Of a stretch of 64,000 nucleotides of DNA, positions 1-11,789 are shown one piece after another (position 1 is the first letter of the stretch; the number at the start of each line of letters is the position of its first letter). The translations under genes were made by a program, and so were the position numbers. Source of the DNA: Acheta domesticus (Eukaryota > Arthropoda > Insecta > Orthoptera > Gryllidae); the NCBI GenBank assembly GCA_031308135.1, contig JAHLJT010000631.1:379501-443500 (forward strand), given 5' to 3'. The notes under the pieces are model-generated. The model had not been told where the DNA came from. It ran no database searches and saw only the letters and a program-made list of their open reading frames with translations.

Positions 1-235
1 ACTTCCTGTTGGTTTTTATAAATTTTAGTTTGTATTCTTTTTAAAAGTATGTTTTTCTGTTATAGAAATTACGCTGTTTCAACAAATTTTTCTTCGCTTT
101 TATTCAATTTCCTTCGTTATTTATCTTTCATTCTATTTAATAGTGAGTTATTAATATTATTTGATATTGGTTTTATTTTATATTGTATTATTTTTAAAAA
201 TACTTTTTTGTTTCAGGTTCTTAAAATTCTACGTT

Positions 236-237
236 TA

Positions 238-310
<73 letters not shown>

Positions 311-325
311 GTTGTTGTTGTTGTT
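236..325. repeat. TAT/GTT microsatellite
   Basis: About 25 TAT units run to position 310 and switch to five GTT units. The open frames across it (poly-Tyr, poly-Ile) are repeat artefacts. Confidence 0.95.
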
Positions 326-954
326 TTTATATTTTTGTTTCATAACTTAAAATAAATGTATAAAAATTCCAACAAATACGTGAGTTATACTTTTCCCATT
401 TATATTTTGTGGCTTATAGAGCAATGTAATAAGTAGCACGCGCTTCTTAAATAGAATGTGTTTTCAAAGACATTTATTACGTTACCATGTTCAACGCGAA
501 TAGTAAACAAGGATTCGATTCACTGAGTCGATTCCTCCCTAGTGAACCGGATCAGTGAACGAAAGGAAACGTGCCACCCTAAACCCTGTCTCAACCAAAT
601 TAAAGAGAATACTTGTCAGATAGTAACATTTTATTCTCAAAACATACATTATTGATTATTTTCAAAACACGTGAAAACAGCATCTACCTAACCTAAAACA
701 TATGATCACTAGTATTTACCGAAAAAATGAAATATCAACTCCCTTTTGCTATCGATTCCATGCATTTATAAGCACAGTAAGAAACAACCATCTTCACTCG
801 ACAGAAAATTACCCTCGCAACGCTATCTCTTACACCGTGCACAACGTCACAAAATACAGATAAAAGGAAGTCGGGAAACTGTATCCGAACGCTGCAATCC
901 CTGTTTTTGCCAACGTGTGACGTCACGGAGCAGAGTTACATATTCTATGCTCGA
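326..954. other. Upstream region, nothing recognised
   Basis: AT-rich single-copy-looking DNA before the TAF1C-like gene. A TCTTACACCGTG motif at 828-839 recurs in the palindromes at 26.6 and 27.4 kb. No gene or transposon could be identified. Confidence 0.5.
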
Positions 955-1066
955 AGCGCTGCTCGATATAGTCGCGATCATGACTCCTGGCGGCAGAACG
1001 GAGAACGACGCGAAATACCGTGAGATATTCCTGAAGACGAGGCTCCACGCGCCAGGAAATAAAAAT
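955..1066. mobile_element. Partial foldback MITE
   Basis: This stretch matches the reverse complement of 31419-31525, including the shared core GACGCGAAATACCGTGAGAT and the CACGCGCCA end. The same family occurs at 38024-38265, where it has long inverted arms. Only one arm is well preserved here. It ends about 85 bases before the ATG of the TAF1C-like gene and so probably lies in its promoter or 5' UTR. Confidence 0.7.
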
Positions 1067-1152
1067 CAAAATACTGTGTTTTCTTCAATGTGATTTGCTA
1101 CGTGAACCGATGTGAACTGACAGAGACAGCGTGCTGGTGATTGTTATTGAAA

Positions 1153-2934
1153 ATGAGTGTATGTAAGCAGGAAGAATTCGAAGATTATACATTTGAGAAC
1201 GTTTTCGGAACACATGATACCAAATCTATAGATATACCGAAATATGGATCATTAGGAACTTTCCAACATAGACTATTCCATTCTTCCAGTAATGTAGACG
1301 ACGAATCAAAGCATGGCAATGACATTGTTTATAACTTGGTATTTAGAAAGAAGAGTTTTCATAATCTGTGGAAATGTAAATGTAAAGGCCTTGTAAAGAG
1401 CTCTGGAATGAATGATTTAAAAAAACTTGAAAAGCAAATTTTCCAGAAACATGTAAGCGTGTGTATTCAAGTACCTGAATATATTCCCAAGTTTATGGAA
1501 TTTGTAGATAAGGATCCAGATGTTAATTTCTTTGGAAAGTATAATTGGCTTTATACAGGTGGTTGCATTCAGCATTTTGATTTCAATGGCGATTACTATC
1601 TTGCCTATGTTGCAGGAAAGACCAGAAATTGCTTACACGTAGCTCCTTTAAAACATGATAACCAATTATGGAGCATTGATAAGTCTAATCTCCAGAAAGT
1701 AACACCTAAGGTAGGAAAGGGAATATTCGAAATTCTATCTGTGGAAAAAAATGGTAATAATTTTATTGGTGTACGTCAAAATGATTCTTGTGTGATTTAC
1801 AATTTTAGTGAAAGTGGAAAAGTAAGTGAATTTTTTGACTTACAAGAAACTCCTCTTTCAAGTATAGATATTTCCTCAGTGTATAATGAACTTTGTGTGA
1901 TGGGTATGAATCATAGAATGTCTTTCTGGGATATGAACAGAAAAAAACTGCCCATGGCTACATACTTTCCTAGTGATAATCCACGATGTGACAATTGGCA
2001 TAACCTATTGTATAGTGCAGATCCTTCAGTTGTGTCAATAGCGGGACGCAAGTCATTGAAGTGGATGGAAAGGAGAAGTAGTAATGTTATGAATTCAGTG
2101 CAACTGTCTTGTTTCAAAGGATATGAGAGAGATGAAGAAATATCGATGCATTTTGCAAGTAAGCGTAACCCTTACTTAGTATATATTAGTACTGATTTAC
2201 ATCTGTTTTTATTGGATATACGCTCGCTTTCATCAGTAATTGAATGCTGGACTCATTATTTGCCATCTCCTCCTCTTTACAGTTGCGTTATTCCTTATGA
2301 TAAAGACAATGAAATAGTTTGCATTGGTAATCAACATCCTGGAAATGTAGTTTTAGCTTTTAGTAGTAAATCAGAGACCTGGCCTCCTGTAAAAATTCCA
2401 TCACGTTTAGATTCACTATATTCTCTTCAGGCATCTGGTTTGTGTTTAGACCCTTCTGTGATGCCCAGAATGGCATTAGGCCTCACTGGTATGACCTATC
2501 TGAAATGTGAAAAGTCTTCAGATGTAGAATTGCTTACTCACACTGCTGCATCAGATATTTTTTCCCAGTCGCTTTTTGATCAGAACACTGAAATGAATTC
2601 AGATAATCTGAATGGCCTCGTTTCTACCAAAGAGACTTTACAAGCAAGTGACAGATGGAATTTTGAAGAGCTGTACCAAGAATTATCAAAGTGTGAGGTT
2701 CAACCAAATCCTCCAACGGAAAAGAGTACTACCAAACAACCTTGGCAGTTATCAAAGAGGGAATTACTGGAGTATAAAGATGCTCTTGCGCCTATCCTTT
2801 TAGAGGCCTGGGAGATTGATAAAGTGGATGGGAAAAGTAGTATTTCGGGTGAACAGAAAGTGAGTGCTTGGTTGGACTCCAGTTTTAACACTGTTTACAC
2901 CTCGCAAGGCAACAATTTGTGGGAAGATGAATAA
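1153..2934 (+). CDS. TAF1C: TAF1C-like RNA polymerase I initiation factor subunit
   Basis: This is an uninterrupted 593-codon protein. TAF1C (TAFI110) is a subunit of the SL1/TIF-IB complex, which recruits RNA polymerase I to rDNA promoters in the nucleolus. The match is by pattern: a beta-propeller-like body, and a segment near residues 335-400 reading LVYISTDLHLFLLDIR, then W.H.LPSPPLYSCV, which resembles the conserved TAF1C stretch (sFlLDeR, W.H.l.sPPl). The C-terminal tail has a charged helix followed by the ending LLEAWEIDK. It is shorter than human TAF1C (869 residues), as insect copies tend to be. The ATG at 1153 is chosen because an in-frame TGA lies at 1138-1140, no ATG intervenes, and -3 is A. 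No intron was seen. A MITE arm sits just upstream. The identification rests on remembered family features, not an alignment. Confidence 0.7.
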   Translation: MSVCKQEEFEDYTFENVFGTHDTKSIDIPKYGSLGTFQHRLFHSSSNVDDESKHGNDIVYNLVFRKKSFHNLWKCKCKGLVKSSGMNDLKKLEKQIFQKHVSVCIQVPEYIPKFMEFVDKDPDVNFFGKYNWLYTGGCIQHFDFNGDYYLAYVAGKTRNCLHVAPLKHDNQLWSIDKSNLQKVTPKVGKGIFEILSVEKNGNNFIGVRQNDSCVIYNFSESGKVSEFFDLQETPLSSIDISSVYNELCVMGMNHRMSFWDMNRKKLPMATYFPSDNPRCDNWHNLLYSADPSVVSIAGRKSLKWMERRSSNVMNSVQLSCFKGYERDEEISMHFASKRNPYLVYISTDLHLFLLDIRSLSSVIECWTHYLPSPPLYSCVIPYDKDNEIVCIGNQHPGNVVLAFSSKSETWPPVKIPSRLDSLYSLQASGLCLDPSVMPRMALGLTGMTYLKCEKSSDVELLTHTAASDIFSQSLFDQNTEMNSDNLNGLVSTKETLQASDRWNFEELYQELSKCEVQPNPPTEKSTTKQPWQLSKRELLEYKDALAPILLEAWEIDKVDGKSSISGEQKVSAWLDSSFNTVYTSQGNNLWEDE

Positions 2935-3130
2935 TTGTAGTCAAGAGTAAGGAAGAACCATGAGTCAAGTTTTATTCCATTTTAAAATTCTGTTGTTTTT
3001 TTATTTATTTTTTTCAAGTGCACTTAAACATTTTTTGTAAATTGTTGATGATTTTTATAAAAACTACCAAAATCATGTTCTCTTCACAATAATTTTTGAA
3101 TTGGAAAAAATATGAATGTATTAGAGAATG

Positions 3131-3136
3131 AATAAA
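3131..3136 (+). terminator. Polyadenylation signal AATAAA
   Basis: Canonical AATAAA about 200 bases after the stop codon of the TAF1C-like gene, in AT-rich sequence. Confidence 0.55.
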
Positions 3137-4929
3137 AATTATTCTTAATAGGAATTTGTTTATAACATCTTTCATATGTTTGTTCAATGTTCATGAACTT
3201 TTAAGCTTGTGTGTTGTAGAAAAAAAAAAGTAGGAAGATATTAAAATGTGTTATCTTTCTCTCTCTTCACAGTCTCTCTTGAGTCTACAAAGGAATAATT
3301 ATTTTGCTTTCCCAGGCCTGCGTGGCAAGTGAACATTTTAACACTGTTTATCAAATGTTTATCTTTCATGGTTTTCCTAAAAGTTTTATAATTGCTACAA
3401 ATGTAATAGGTTTGGACATAACAGTAAAACTCAATATTCTTTGAAAACACATACTTGCTTTGGCAAACTTTCTCTTGCTTCAAAGAGAAAAGGTGAAACA
3501 AACTCATGTATGGATGTTTTGCCTTACCCCCAGGACATAATTTTCGTTTGACGCATTCTTCACATCATCAAATTTGTCCAAGAGTGGCAATGAGCATAAC
3601 ACTAAAAAGCTAGAAAGTGAGCAATAAGAAAATGAAAACTTTTTGCTCCACTTTAGACCAGATGCTGATATAATCTGTTTCAAGAAAACCAAAAATGAAG
3701 AGATTCTCTGTGTTGCTTTGGAACAAAAAAATATTAACAGTGAAATGCACATAACTAGATTTTGTTAGGACACATTAAAAGGAAAGAAGCTATTGATTCT
3801 GCTAATAAGCTTGTCAGTGTATTGTTGTTTGATAAAAACAAAATTGATGGTTATTAATTGTTTCCTCAATATGATGGAATGCAAACAAAAATCGTAAAAA
3901 GTTTTTCTGGTGACTTACAAGAGTTCTAAATTTTGCCCAGCACAGTATTTGTAATAGCCGGAAATAATTTTTGTTTGTATTGTAATCAATCATTGCTATA
4001 CAAACAGCAGTACAACTTGATATTAATATTATTTAATTTGTATGTTATTACAAATTATTTTTAGAAAACAGGGTAACCCTTGTCTTTATGCCTTATCAAA
4101 GTTGGGGTCATAAGAACCTGAGCAATAAAACCATATAATATATTTATACAGAGCAGCAAAATTTAAAGTAATACATACTTTTTTCTCTAGATCATAAAAA
4201 TCCCTGAATTAAGAGATAATTCACAATTCTCTCATTATGGTAATGACTTAATAGTTCATAATACTGGAGAGCAAACATTTGGACTTAGAAATAGCTATTG
4301 TTCATTTCACTATCGCTAAAATTATTTGCTTTTGGTTCACATATATATAGGTCATTTAAATTATATTTGTCATATCTAGGAACATAAGTAATTTTCAAGC
4401 ATCTATTATGGAAATATGGAGTTCAAGAATTAAAATTGAAATGTGACAGTTGATATAAATTTATAAATCTGTGGGTTTTCGTGAAAATACTGATCAATTG
4501 AGGTGCAATAAGTCTAAAAGTGGGTAACCCAATTTTTTAAAATTTTATTAGAGTTCTTTCTTTTAAAAAGGTTCTGCTGCCAAATATTTACCTGTAATGG
4601 TTTTAGTATCCAATTAATATTTCAGCGTCATTTAAAAATTAGTGTGTAATTTCAAAAGAAATATGTAAGCTTTTTCTGTTATAGTTTGTGCAATAGTGGC
4701 CTATTCCATGAAGTAACTCGAGCCTAAACAGAATGACTACTTCTGACATTCTTATGCAATCTTTCTGGAGATTCAAAGTTCCTCTCTTCATAACACATTA
4801 TGTATTAAAACTTTAATTTATTTACAGAGTATTTCAAGTAACAAGTAAATGTTAATGTTACCAGTGAAATGAAATAAACTAGTAGGCTCAGCAAGGGCAT
4901 ACACTTTTACTAGTACATTTTTTCACTTG
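3137..4929. other. Intergenic AT-rich DNA
   Basis: No ORF longer than chance, no inverted repeat and no recognisable transposon were found. Confidence 0.5.
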
Positions 4930-6590
4930 TTAACCCTGCTGCGTCGTTTGGGTCGTTTTTAAATTTATCCTAAACAATTCGGTTTGTGTTTAGCTACAAG
5001 AGATTTCTTGACTTTGATTTTGTCAAAATTACCTTTCATATTTTGAATGTATGCAATAAAAATGTATTGTAGTTTTTGAGAATCATAAAAGTGCACACAT
5101 AAGTTGTTCGGGTCCTTTTTGTCCTTTAGTGTCCTACAACAGAAATTTGATTGTATTTCACAGTGGTGATTACGAAGCAAGGCGACAATGCTGCGATATC
5201 TTTCTAGGAAATGTATTTATTTATCTACGGAGTGGAGAAACTTATCGCTTTTTAGATGATCTTGAGTTACGAATGAATTCCATTTGCTCGCAGACGTCTT
5301 GGAAAAGAAAACATAATATACCCTTTCCTTGTCGTTAGTCGTATTCTGGAGTGTGCAGTGACAAGCAGAGTATTCAAGAAGGAATCATTAGATTTGATGA
5401 TAAAGAAACAAGAAATGAAAGAAGAATTCGGGACAAATTTGCTGCCATTAGAGATGTATGGAATATATGGATTGAAATTTTGCCAACACTTTACAACCCA
5501 GAAGCAATGGTACGGAACTGTTGATGAACAGTTAGTGGCATTCAGGGGCAGATGCCCGTTTAGGCAACATATGCCAAACAAATCTGCTCGCTATGGCATC
5601 AAATTTTGGGTTTTATGCGATAACAATAAGTCATACGTGTGGAATATGCAGCCCTATCTAGGAATGCCACCTGGGGAAGGAAGAGTAAAAATCAGGGTTT
5701 GAGGATCGTCATGGATTTGACCTATGGACTAAAGAGTCACAATATAATATGCGATAATAATTTTACTTTTTATGACTTCGAGCAAGTGTTACTCAAACGC
5801 AATATTACTATGAATGGTACAATGAAAAGGAACAAAGGTTCAATTCCACCAGAATTACTTCAAACAAAAAATGTACCAAAGATATCTTCAAAATCTGCTT
5901 TTACTTCTGATACTTGTTTGGTGTCTTATCTTCCAGAAAAATCCAATAAATGTGTTATATTACAAAGTACATTGCACCAAGAGAAAGAAGTGTCTTGTGA
6001 AAAAAGGAAGAAACCGGCAATTATTATTGATTACAATAAAATTAAAGGTGCTGTTGACACCCTGGACAAATCACTTACTTGCTACACGACCAAAAGTAAA
6101 ACTAATCGTTAGAGATCATATAAAAAGAAGAACCGTTCTTCCAAGAACAAATGCTGCAAAAGAAATTGTACAAAAACTAAACACTCCAAATCCTGAACAT
6201 CTAGAGTCCTCAATGTCAACTGACTCTAGAAAAAGAAGCAGATGTTTCTTTGTGTACAAAAACTGACAATAAGTCCTCAAACTATGCAAGAAACACCTGA
6301 TACAAATATGCACACAATGTTACAAATAAAATTGGCTATGTATTGTATAACATGCTTCGTTAAGAATTTGAGAGCATAAAACCAAACAGTCTGTTCGTTC
6401 TCATAAATAATTTCACTTTTGGTTTTCTTTTGTATAGTTTGCACATTTAATATTCAAAATAAATGTTTCTTGTGATATTAAGTGTATATTTTCATTTATA
6501 TGCAATTTACGAGTGGTATAAACCTAATGGGTCGTTTTAGACCCGAACGCCTTATGTGTGCAGGCAACATGAACGACGCAGCAGGGTTAA
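4930..6590 (+). mobile_element. piggyBac-type transposon, decayed
   Basis: The element spans 4934-6586 and is flanked by TTAA duplications at 4930-4933 and 6587-6590. Its terminal inverted repeats are perfect over 15 bases: CCCTGCTGCGTCGTT on the left and its complement on the right. At 1653 bp it is shorter than an autonomous piggyBac (about 2.4 kb), and it carries a broken transposase on the + strand. TTAA target sites and a CCC-starting terminus are diagnostic for the superfamily. Confidence 0.93.
5350..6264 (+). pseudogene. piggyBac transposase fragment (DDE_Tnp_1_7), frameshifted
   Basis: Pieces in three frames match the PGBD catalytic domain in order. TVDEQLVAFRGRCPF (around 5518-5565) carries the first catalytic Asp. 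YGIKFWVLCDNNKSYVWNMQ follows. HNIICDNNFTF (around 5730-5775) carries the second Asp. DYNKIKGAVDTLDKS (around 6030-6070) has the third acidic site. At least one frameshift falls just before TVDEQ, one near 5700 and one near 6085. The N-terminal third is missing and the Cys-rich tail is not evident, so this copy cannot make a functional transposase. Confidence 0.88.
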
Positions 6591-7220
6591 AGTGTCTGAA
6601 GGGATTCTGCCTCAATAAATTTGCCGATAAAGGCCCATGATTTGCATTTGCTATTTTGTCCAGTGTGGGAACTAACAGCTGACAAGTGAAATGTTTTATA
6701 AAAGAAAAACCTGCATTTGTCCCATAAAAAACTCTTAATGGCTGGTATGTATGTTTTCATTTCAGAATATTTTCTCTAAATACACAATTCAGTGCCTACT
6801 ATTGTGCAGGTTTTAAGTTGGAATTCAACTGAGTTTTTATAATTAGTCATAATCAGTTTGTTGGCCTTTAGTTTTGTGGCGCAGAACAGATAGATACACA
6901 ATACTGCACAATATTAAAATACTTGTCCCATATCTCATGTGATTTAGACAAAATAAATATAATTAATCAAACAGCTCTAATTATGTTTGTTATCCAATAA
7001 CACAACGGATACTCAGGGAATTATAACAAACCAATGCATTGCGTATTGATGACAGTTCATGTTATGAGTAAACTTGTGAAAAAACCTGCCAGTGGCTTTT
7101 GCCATTCCAACGATTTGGAGAGATCCTTCAAATCATGTGCACAATTGCTGGTTCTCCCTTCCAAAATGGCAACTCAAGAGAACTGGAATGTCCCACCACC
7201 CCATCAGCCACAGCTGTTTG
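6591..7220. other. Intergenic DNA
   Basis: AT-rich, with no gene or repeat structure recognised. Short open frames at 7034-7301 look spurious. Confidence 0.5.
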
Positions 7221-7228
7221 GTCATTAC

Positions 7229-7368
7229 TAGGGCTGTGATTTATGTGCATTTGCATATTTTTCTGTCAACTAAAACATCCCGTTTCAACAAAGGCATTTA
7301 GAATCAATTTAAGCTATTGCATACACATATATTATTATATTATTTATTGCATATAAATCACAGCCCTA
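7229..7368. mobile_element. 140-bp hAT-type MITE
   Basis: Terminal inverted repeats TAGGGCTGTGATTTATGTGC and TGCATATAAATCACAGCCCTA differ at one or two bases. Eight-base flanks GTCATTAC (7221-7228) and TTCATTAC (7369-7376) match at seven positions, as expected of an old hAT target duplication. It has no coding capacity. Confidence 0.88.
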
Positions 7369-7384
7369 TTCATTACCTTGCGGG

Positions 7385-8173
7385 CAGGACCGTAACCAGG
7401 ATTATTTCTCGGGAGGGGCTTCCAAAATTTAAAAAATGGATTATACGACATTTATTATAATATCTTTATCAAGTTTGTTTAAAAGAACACCAACATGATT
7501 TTAAACATATTTAAACATTATTTCGAAAGTTTAAACACAATAGTTAATTTGTTATTTTCTATTCAAATAATCCAAACTACAGGAGGCGTCAACTACAAAA
7601 GCAATTTTCTGATCTTCTTTCCAGCTATAATGTCAATAATTTTGTCCACAGTGATATCCCTATGAATTGAAATAATGGCTAGTGCACCGAGTCTGTTATC
7701 ACGAATTACACTTCATATAAAACTTTTTACTCTCTTCATTGTAGACAATGACCTCTCCACACTAGCAGTTGTTACTGGCAAGGTAGCTAAGATAGTAAGT
7801 ATCTAATAGTATGTAAATATACTGGATTGCAGTTCTCTAAGACTTTCAGCACCTCGAGGTTAGCATCTTTGGTGGAAGCTTTTTTACACCATAGCTCATA
7901 CTCAGCTTTTACTGCAGAGAGTGATGTTCTGATATCAAAGTATGAAGCTAAATTTTCCAACTTGTTCATTTCATGGATGGAAGAGAAGCCTGGAAGAAGT
8001 ACCTGGAAACTTGGAAGAATGTCTTCATATGAAGTAAATCTGTCTGTCTGTACTTTTATACATGTCGATATACTTGGATAAATTTAAACAAATAAATGAA
8101 TGAATGAAAAAAAAGCTAAGAATTTCAAGGAAGGGCTTCAGCCCCTTGAGCCCCTCCTCTGGCTAGGTGCCTG
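7385..8173 (-). mobile_element. hAT transposon, internally deleted
   Basis: The ends begin CAGGACCGTAACCAGG and (complement) CAGGCACCTAGCCAG, both followed by a GGAGGGGCT block. Flanks CTTGCGGG (7377-7384) and CTCGTGGG (8174-8181) agree at six of eight bases. The left duplication abuts the right duplication of the preceding MITE. A transposase C-terminus lies inside on the minus strand. Confidence 0.82.
7590..7969 (-). pseudogene. hAT transposase C-terminal dimerisation domain fragment
   Basis: Read leftward from 7969, the first piece (MNKLENLASYFDIRTSLSA) leads into LATLPVTTASVERSLSTMKR and then LGALAIISIHRDITVDKII. This is the signature of the hAT dimerisation region (LPVTTASxERSFSxLKxIK). 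An in-frame stop follows the KSFI segment, and the frame breaks near 7800. The catalytic core upstream is absent, so it is a relic. Confidence 0.85.
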
Positions 8174-8181
8174 CTCGTGGG

Positions 8182-8756
8182 GATGATCTGCCAATGTCAT
8201 ACCCTGCAATCAGATATTGGCAGGGATCCCATATGTCCGGTTTTGTGGCACTTCCACAATTGTAGTGTATTGCATGTACGAGTAAGTGGGGGGGGGGGGG
8301 CAAGGAAGAGGAAGGAAAGATTACACACAGTCCTTGGCCCTGAGAAAATGAAAGTTACTTTAAAATTTTTGGAGCCGTCTCCAAAATCAAGGGTCAATTT
8401 ATATTTGTGTAAATACGGTACTTTCATGGACCTCTTATAAAACAGTGCACATCATGTCCGACACACAACTAAGGTGAAACAAAAGATCTAAATCTTTTGA
8501 TCTGGGAGATCTAGTCACACATGAAGGGTTGAAATGTAATTTAACATCAACAGGGATTAACCATAAACAAAACACTTGTACTATAAAACTGTAAATGTAA
8601 CAAAAAACTGCAATTTTCTCAACAATACTTGACCTGATAAATTGCTTATTTTTCATTCTAAAAAGCTATTTTATGTACCAATACTTCAACAGATCTCTTT
8701 TTCATAATGAGAACTAATGCCTCAAAGCATGCTTTTTACTCTAATGTTCTATGCTT
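8182..8756. other. Intergenic DNA with a G tract
   Basis: Contains a run of 12 G at about 8289-8300. Nothing else was recognised. Confidence 0.5.
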
Positions 8757-10806
8757 AGGGGCTGTCCATAAATTATGTAATGCAAATTTGGAATATTTTG
8801 AATACCCTCTCCCCGGTAACGCGTGATTAAACTTCCCTAAATAATTATGTAACGCTTGTGATACCTCCCCCCCCCCCTTATAAACGCAAGAAGTGAAAAT
8901 AAATTGCAGCTCAGTCAAAAAATTGTATTCATTTTCTTTGGGTCATATGTTACAATTTGTGATAATTAAAGTCAGAATTAATTGTCAAACTAAAAATAAG
9001 ATAGGGAGTAAATTTTGAGTGAAGGAACTCGAGAAAATATCATGCCATGCATATGCCGCTGAGAAACTACTGTGCCAATTTATTTGTATTCTACAAAATA
9101 CTACAGATCAGTTTTGAGTATTTTCTTCGTAATCTTACAGATTCATTACAAAATTGAAGAAAAAATTAATATTTCCATTTATTGAAACAACTTCTAATTA
9201 CTTGAAATTATTTGTTTTAAAACAAATTAATTAGATAATGTTCTAAAGTTTTAATAAAAGACAAAAAGGAATTTTGTCAACAAATGTTAAAACAAAAAAC
9301 AATTAGTGGTGCTTCAGAATGGCACAGACTTTCCCATATTAGTTTTCTGTTTTGTTTGGTTTCGGCTATCTATTCAGACTTGCCAATACTCGTGAAAGCT
9401 GCCATCTATCGCCACCCTAACTACATTTTTTGGACATTTTAATAATTTTTTCGGTTTCCTAATAGAAGAACAAAAATATTATTTTAAGAATATTAAAAAA
9501 ACAGTTAAACCTTGTCCTAAATGGCAATTTTCGTTGAAAACTTTGGAGCCGTTTTAAACAAAATGGCGTTTAAGCGCTAATGTAAATGCGAAATTTGAAG
9601 CTCTTTTTCACAGAAAATTTTTGAGCTTTCGAAAAACTTCATTTGAAGCATTTACACTCACAAATTCAATAATTTTTACAAATAGCTGGAAATGTAAGTT
9701 TTAACAGTATGAAAGAACTTTCAAAAAAATTATATGTGTAAATTTAAAAAAAACAGAAAAATACCCAAATACTTCAAAAAAAACAATTTGAAGCCATTTT
9801 TGAGAAAATGGCATGTGAAAATTTCTAAAAATACGGAAATTTGAGCTAGTTTTCACAGAAAACTATTCAATTTTCGAGAAACTCTACTTGACATTATTTA
9901 AAGCACATGTACTCATTAATATAATAATGTGAACAAATAGCCACTAATGCAAATGTTAACAATGTGAGAGACAGTTAAAAAAGAATTACGTTTTCATACA
10001 TTCTGAAAAAACAAAGAGTAGAGCAATACAGCATAAATGTCATTTCATAGAGCACATTTAGCACTATCCCTACAAAAAGTTTAAAGAAAAAATTTGGAGT
10101 CATTTTTGAGAAAATCTGGTTTTTGTAATTTTTTTTAAAACTTCAAATATTGCACAAAAACTATTAAAATTGTCAAAAAAATGTACATGACCTTAATAAA
10201 AGAACTCACTTTGAAGGAAAAATCTCTATCTTCAATTATGTAATTCTAGAAAGATGCCAAAAAAATTTCAAACTTTTGCAATTTTCGAAAATTCAGAGTC
10301 AACTGTGAAAATAGGATCCATGCATTTATAAGTGTATTATACTTTATTCTTACAAGAAATTTAAAGAAAAATTTAAGAGCGTTATTTGAGAAAATTTTGA
10401 AAATGTCCGGGGGCTTCATGTAACGTACCCTCAATTTTAGAAGGAAGGTTTTTCAAAATCGCGGTACCTCGAGTGGACGCAGATTGACCGGGGAATAAAC
10501 ATTTTGGAAGAAATTGCACATATGGTTTACATGCTAGTGTTGTTCACAGACGGACGGACGGACATTTTGAAAAGACCCATTTTCTCGGTATCAGGGGACC
10601 CCAAAACGGTCTGTTGAAATCTCGAAATCAATTTTCCGCAGCATTACATAACTCTCCCTTTACTACGTGTATTACTCCGTATGTACGGGAAAGTAAAAAT
10701 ATCAACGTTACATAACTAATCAAATACTCCCTGCCCCTATGTAATGCAGCCTAGCACTGCCTCAAGCCCCCTCCCCCTCTTTAGCTTTACATAATTTATG
10801 GACAAG
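8757..10806. mobile_element. DNA transposon with GGGGCTGTCCATAAATTATG ends
   Basis: The left end reads GGGCTGTCCATAAATTATGT and the right end, on the other strand, GGCCTTGTCCATAAATTATG, so 15-20 bases are shared as inverted termini. Both ends are followed inward by C-rich or G-rich tracts and by GTAACG/ACGTTAC motifs. A possible CTTA duplication flanks it. No transposase was seen. The interior is largely occupied by the dispersed repeat at 9304-10695, so that repeat appears to be nested in it. The superfamily is uncertain. Confidence 0.7.
9304..10695. repeat. Unclassified dispersed repeat, copy A
   Basis: The same sequence, diverged, appears at 50284-51917 (copy D), partly at 19700-20930 (copy B) and as a 3' fragment at 21680-21805 (copy C). 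It starts TAGTGGTGCTTCAGAATGGC and ends near TACGGGAAAGTA; the sub-start ACTTTCCC and the end GGGAAAGT are short inverted motifs. A block with GGAG-C-TTTTTGAGAAAAT recurs about four times inside. It has no coding capacity. Confidence 0.85.
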
Positions 10807-11789
10807 GCCTTACAAAACAAATTTTGTTTGAAATTAATTTTATGCTTTAAGAATAAGATAAAATTTATACATGCTAAAAATTTGCATTTTAGGGACTTTC
10901 ACCTAAAAAAAGGTAATAAAAAGGACAATTGGGGATAGTATTGTATATAAGCAAGGTATCATTCACCTTGATTACTAGTTCGGAAGTGCATCTATCGTCT
11001 CCTGTATTATTTCAGTAGTATACCTTTGGGTTCCGGCTCTCAAACGCAACCAATCTTTATCAATCAGGGCTTTAAAGAAAGAGAATTTCACGGAGACTTG
11101 ACGAATTCCATTTTGACTTTAAAAATATGGATGATTTCTTAAAAAGAACGCATCGAAATATTCATGTAAAATGCAACCTGCATCACATGTCAACCTATAT
11201 CGGCAAATAACTCATAAACAAAGCATTTTAGAGCCTTAGAAAGTAAAATTTTGAGGCCAAAGGCCTCAAAGAAACGTTTCTCACACTATAATCTACAAGA
11301 TGAGACATTCTCCAATTCATTCAAATAACTTTTCAGTTCCATGCATCAATACTATCAAGGCCACCTCAATATTTCAGTCCTTCCTGCTGGTAGCAATTTT
11401 TGTGGCGACACGCTTAGAAGGCTTAGATTCGACAATCTTTATTTACTTTCTCTGTTAACACCGTAGTTTGTGCAGTCTGACGAGGTTTATTTGCATAATC
11501 ATTAATTCAAGATTTGCTCTCCAGCAACAACTGGAAGTACTATTACAGTTGCTTGATACCTATGAAGATTGTTTCTTATGCGTGTAGTGAAACTATTCAA
11601 TTAACGTTTTTTTCATGGTCTATAAGGGCTGTTGTAATAGTTTAGCCATCTATTACAAATGAAATAGGTAAATAACATGAAGTGACCATTGGTTTATGAA
11701 CCGGGTATAGAACTTTATGTAGAAACTTCCAGAGCGGAATATAGAAAAAAACAAGTGAAGGTGATCTAAGAGAAAACGAGAATTTCGGA
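10807..11789. other. Intergenic DNA
   Basis: No gene, inverted repeat or known element was recognised. Confidence 0.45.

Noticed and set aside
49..355. Poly-Tyr/poly-Ile open frames
   Set aside because: They are translations of the TAT microsatellite.
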